Of a DNA stretch of 64,000 bases, positions 60,494 through 64,000 are shown in pieces. Both the position numbers and the translations under genes were made by a program. This DNA comes from Liquidambar formosana (lineage: Eukaryota; Streptophyta; Magnoliopsida; Saxifragales; Altingiaceae), in the NCBI GenBank assembly GCA_039720395.1, contig CM077833.1, positions 31,221,478 to 31,285,477 of the forward strand, given 5' to 3'. The stretch's first letter is position 1. Every line of letters starts with the position of its first letter. The notes under the pieces were generated by a model, which made no database searches, was not told the origin of the DNA, and saw only the letters and a program-made list of their open reading frames with translations.

Positions 60494-61148
60494 GGTATGT
60501 TGATTTTCACTTGATAGCATCGATTCTTCTTAATTAGGTTGCTGCATCAGTGGCGGCGGTAGCAACATTGTACATGAAAGTTTTCCTCCCAGATTCCATC
60601 ATAGACGATGATATCTCTAATCAGACAAAATCGAAGGCAAAACCGGAAATTAAGCGTGTGGATGGAGATCCGAAAAGGAATTTATTCAAAACCTTGCCTT
60701 CGTTGGACGATATCATCTCCTTGTTGAGGAGTAGGTCAGTTGCCTTTCCAACTCTCTCTTTCAAAATTAGGGTTTTTCTGTAATTGAATTTGACCGATGT
60801 ATTAAGAGAGTTTTCGAGTTATGTTTGAGAATTCGGAGATATGCGTAATTATGATCGATATCAGTTTTGTCTGAGTGTAGAACTTCTGTATATACTATTA
60901 CTTCTTTTGTCTCGGGTTTTTTTTTAAAAAAAATGATTATATGAACACATTTTACAGCTCTACATTTTCACAAGCGGCAATTGTTGCATTCTTTAGCCAT
61001 CTTGGGGACGTCGGCCTTCATGCTTCATTAATGGTACCTCTCTTATTCCACCACTTTAGATGCAGTTTTTTGTGTCTGTTTCTTTGTGCGGTAGAATTTG
61101 CAATACAGGGTTTGTTGGAAACGGTATATTTTTCCAATTATTATTATT

Positions 61149-61180
<32 letters not shown>

Positions 61181-63141
61181 GGGGGTTATTGTAGCTTGTA
61201 AAAATTGGAATGGGCAAATTCAAGTTTTGATCATCTCATTCTCAATTCAGTAGTATTCTTCAGCCAAAATTAAAACAAGCCAGGCATACCTAGCCTGTCT
61301 CTTTTGGCCAAACAAGCTTGCATTTCACATCTCAAGCTTAAGGCTATGCATGTGAAATATGCATGACTCTCTATATACCTCTCATTACAATATTCTTTCT
61401 GGATATTCGTTGATTATGAGAGCCTGTTGATCCCCGTACTGGACCCATGGTATGGGTATGACTTATGAGTGTCAGATTCTGAAATGTGTATGAAATCCTG
61501 AATTCTGCAAAGGGAAATATTGGGATTTCTTTACATAGCATTACATTTAATTATGTAGTTGAATTGTTTTTATAAAATATCTTCGATTCTGCAAAAGTAA
61601 TATGAAGTTATTCACTTGGAAACTTTTATAGCAAGGGCACATGTGCACTTGAAACTATCTTGATTGACGAGTTGAATTCCATTATTTTCAATGCAGTACT
61701 ACTTGAAGGCCCGCTTTCACTTTAACAAAGACCAGTTTGCTGACCTCATGGCAATTTCGGGGATTGCAGGGACCATATCCCAGGTATATCTTGTACTGCT
61801 TTTTTCTCTGGTTGTAATTTGCATTTCTAGTATCGTTCTTTTCAAATATTGCTCTTCAATATAGTTCAAATCTCCTTAATCGTGTATCTGAAAATTTAAG
61901 CAATCCTGCAGCTGCTTCTCATGCCTATATTGGCCACTACTATAGGAGAGGAGAAGCTGCTGTCAATTGGGCTTTTCTTTAGCTGTACGACTGTAAGCAC
62001 CTTGCTCACTCTGTTCTCTGTACCTCTTCATGTTAAAATGGTTTTTGTTTTTACCATATATATAAATATACATATTGGTAAACACATGTAACGACAACAT
62101 GTGTGCTGTCACATACATGTGTTATAATAATATGTATATCAAGCTTGGATTTACTGATCAGTGAACTTGAATGCAGGTGGTTCTCTACAGCATCGCTTGG
62201 TCCTATTGGGTACTTTGCAACTCAACTAGTGATTACAATTTCCATTTTTTAATATATATTGTTTCCAGGAAATTTACCGTCCTTTTTAAATATGATATTG
62301 TAGTATTTTTCAAATTTCCGTAACTGTTTCTGGTATATGCGTAGCTATAGCCTATAGCATTGCTAACATCTTGCAAGCTGATAGGTGCCTTATGCTGCTG
62401 CTATGTTCTCTGTTTTGATTGTTTTCGCTCAACCATGTGTGAGTTTTTCACTTTATTTCTGGACTTGAAGTTCTTAAAATTGGTTTAAGCATTATTTTTC
62501 TTGTATTAAGTTTCTAAAATGTGCAGATACGGAGCATTGCATCAAAACAAGTTGGGCACAGTGAGCAGGTAGTGTTCTTCAATATCTGATATTTGGATTG
62601 TTTTCCTTCCTTTGTTTTTCTTCTTTGGTCAAATAGAATTGCTATTTAAATCAAAGTGTCGGGTGTGGAACATTTATCAGACTAATCTGACATTATAAGA
62701 TGCAGTCAAATTTTGACTCCTTGTTTGGTTTTTTCTTTCCTCATTATTTTTTTTTTCCCCACCCCCTACACCCTAGGCTGTGGCTAGGCACTACCTATGT
62801 CCTAACCCCATCTGGGTACCACTAGGCCACAAGGCGTCAAGGCCTGGTGATCTCCTTATCTCCTTTCACAGCAGTACTGTTTGGTTTATCTCACGAAATA
62901 AATTTTTTTCCCAGGGGAAGGCTCAAGGATGCATTTCAGGCCTATGTTCCTTGGCCAACGTTGTTTCTCCCCTGGCTTTCACTCCTCTAACAGGTGATTG
63001 ATAATTTGATTGAAGAATCTATTGGGCTTGAAATTTAATGGAAATTAATTAAGTTCCATCGTTTTTCCAGCTCTATTTCTCTCTGAAAGGGCACCATTTT
63101 ATTTCCCTGGCTTCAGTATTTTGTGCGTTGGATTTGCTTCG
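55512..63141 (+). CDS. MFS transporter, tetracycline-resistance/HIAT-like, 3' end off window
   Basis: Plant major-facilitator protein of the hippocampus-abundant-transcript/tetracycline-transporter-like group (Arabidopsis At2g16970 type); substrate unknown. Exons inferred: 55512-55676 (1B), 57338-57449, 58150-58263, 60330-60452, 60538-60734, 60958-61033, 61697-61783, 61912-61992, 62177-62209, 62385-62438, 62527-62568, 62915-62993, 63071-63141; the last joins a further exon beyond the window. About 411 residues are visible. Exon 2 holds the MFS motif GNLSDKYGRK between helices 2 and 3. Exon 4 carries ADNIPEIRRASAFGILSG. Exon 5 holds the charged central loop, and exon 12 GKAQGCISGLCS. Exon 3 has one extra base: GAAGGAAGCTGTTAACTGC reads to a stop at 58239-58241, whereas without one T the family text (GSVNCIAHAYV) continues in phase with exon 4. 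All other exons are open and in phase. Pseudogene or sequence error cannot be told apart here. Confidence 0.88.
55677..57337. other. MFS intron 1
   Basis: Intron after exon 1B, ending TTTATGCAG. The first 470 bases are duplicated after exon 1A; the rest is AT-rich. Open frames at 56220-57035 show no known domain. Confidence 0.6.
59640..60034. mobile_element. Palindromic Mutator-type MITE in MFS intron 3
   Basis: 395 bp with ends GAGGGCCACTATTGGCATC and GAAGGCCCTTATTGGCACC (read inward), arms meeting near 59835. An exact 9-bp duplication AAATTCTTA flanks it (59631-59639 and 60035-60043). It shares inner blocks with the 30375 and 51718 elements but has distinct termini, so it is a sister subfamily. 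Confidence 0.85.
61160..61185 (+). repeat. Pure run of 26 G in MFS intron 6
   Basis: Ten T bases are followed by 26 consecutive G bases at 61160-61185 on the sense strand of the transporter. In the transcript this could form a G-quadruplex. The exact length is likely to be variable or mis-assembled. Confidence 0.8.
62743..62846 (-). mobile_element. tRNA-derived SINE, copy 2, in MFS intron 11
   Basis: On the minus strand it reads TTGTGGCCTAGTGGTACCCAG, a TGGGG/TTAGG segment, then a GGGTGGGG end with an A tail (plus-strand T run at about 62746-62756). The A box TGGCCTAGTGG and following text match copy 1 at 12849-12955. Confidence 0.55.
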
Positions 63142-64000
63142 GTAAGAGCTTTTATGTTATAATGAAGGTGTATGCTTTGAATTATAGTCTATAATTATAA
63201 TATTGCTCTGTCCAGTAAACAGTTGACACCAGCAATCCATGGTCTTCAAAATGTTGCATACATAAACCCATAAACTGCCATTCTGCGATATCTAAGGTGG
63301 GGTGGCATTTTATGGGTCTGAGGTCAGGCCCAGGCTTATATATGGCATTATGGCCCAAGGTACAGCCTAACCCCAAAAAATTAGGATTATGTGAGAAAAA
63401 GTAGTGATCATGACACATCATTTGATATGGGTATGAGGTGGAGGATGTGACCCAGTGCTCCAGCTGATAGATGGTTAGATTCAGAGGAAACACGTACATA
63501 AATCTAGCTACTTTCACAGCAGAGCCTGCGTTTAAAAGCTCAATAGCAACCCAAAAATTAACTGAAAATCCTAAATTTTCAAACTAGGCCATTGCAGCCC
63601 ATTTTGTATTCCTATGTGCAACTTAATTTGATAAATGGCCTACTCTGGTTTGCTCTCTACACGCATCAAACCTGCGTTTAAAAAGCTCAAGAGGTGCCCA
63701 AAAGTTAACTAAACTTGCAAACTGGGTCATTGCAGCCCATTTGTTTTATTCCTATGCGAAAAGTTTGGGAAATGGCCCACTCGTGTCTGCACTTTACACA
63801 GTGCATTAGCTCAATATTTCTTTTTTATTCCTCTGTAAGCATTAGCTCAATATTTTAAAATCTCTAGGGAAAACAGGAAGGCTGCATACTAGGGGCCTCT
63901 GTGCTAACAAAAGAAAAGAACCTCTTTACCTATGTGGGCTGGCTAATTACCTTGACACGTTTCCTTCTTTTTTTAAATATATTTTTCGCCCATGGACTCG
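63142..64000. other. MFS last intron, open at the window edge
   Basis: Intron after the donor at 63142 (TCG|GTAAGA). It contains a short direct repeat: AAAAGCTCAATAGC near 63534 and AAAAAGCTCAAGAGG near 63679, each followed by CATTGCAGCCCATTT-type text. No final exon seen before 64000. Confidence 0.5.

Noticed and set aside
1..64000. CRISPR arrays, bacterial operons, tRNA or rRNA genes, organellar inserts, viral insertions
   Set aside because: Looked for evenly spaced repeats, cloverleaf-type A/B boxes outside the SINEs, and organelle-like coding; none found.

Overview
This window is nuclear DNA from a flowering plant, most probably a eudicot. The genes are split by AT-rich introns with GT/GC...AG borders, the proteins match plant-specific families, and the long AT-rich spaces between genes are full of plant-type MITEs, Helitrons, SINEs and Mutator-like elements. 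I cannot name the species from sequence alone.

Layout, left to right. (1) 1-9158 (+): a complete gene for the largest subunit of RNA polymerase II (NRPB1), with promoter, 14 exons and a heptad-repeat C-terminal domain; a decayed copy of its last exon lies just past the stop. (2) 9.2-24.4 kb: mostly repeats, plus one unrecognised membrane-protein gene (14213-14785). A truncated duplicate of that gene (17062-17710) abuts a Helitron, and a nested pair of Mutator-like elements follows (17898-20582). (3) 24585-25343 (+): an intronless gene resembling soybean syringolide-induced protein 14-1-1. (4) 25-33 kb: hAT MITEs, a Helitron, palindromic Mutator-type MITEs and a weak candidate transcription unit at 31.6-32.2 kb. 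(5) 33229-34113 (-): chloroplast CDSP32, a double-thioredoxin protein. (6) 34-39 kb: PIF/Harbinger-type and other MITEs. (7) 39376-40454 (-): sterol 24-C-methyltransferase 2 (SMT2), intronless, with an apparent 1-base frameshift near its N-terminus. (8) 41-52 kb: Helitron, a duplicate of the SMT2 start and upstream region (45575-46315), and a roughly 2.8 kb inserted element with a TGTAACTGTT-rich array. (9) 52.1-64 kb (+): a major-facilitator-superfamily transporter gene with two duplicated first exons (52688 and 55512) and shared exons 2-13; the last exon lies beyond the window. Exon 3 carries an apparent 1-base insertion.

The genes do not form a pathway: a transcription enzyme, a stress protein, a chloroplast redox protein, a sterol enzyme and a transporter sit side by side as usual in a plant chromosome. 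The unifying feature is repeat-driven remodelling. Several elements keep exact target-site duplications, and three genes (membrane protein, SMT2, transporter) have partial copies made by local duplication. I found no CRISPR array, bacterial operon, intact retrotransposon, organellar insert or tRNA gene.
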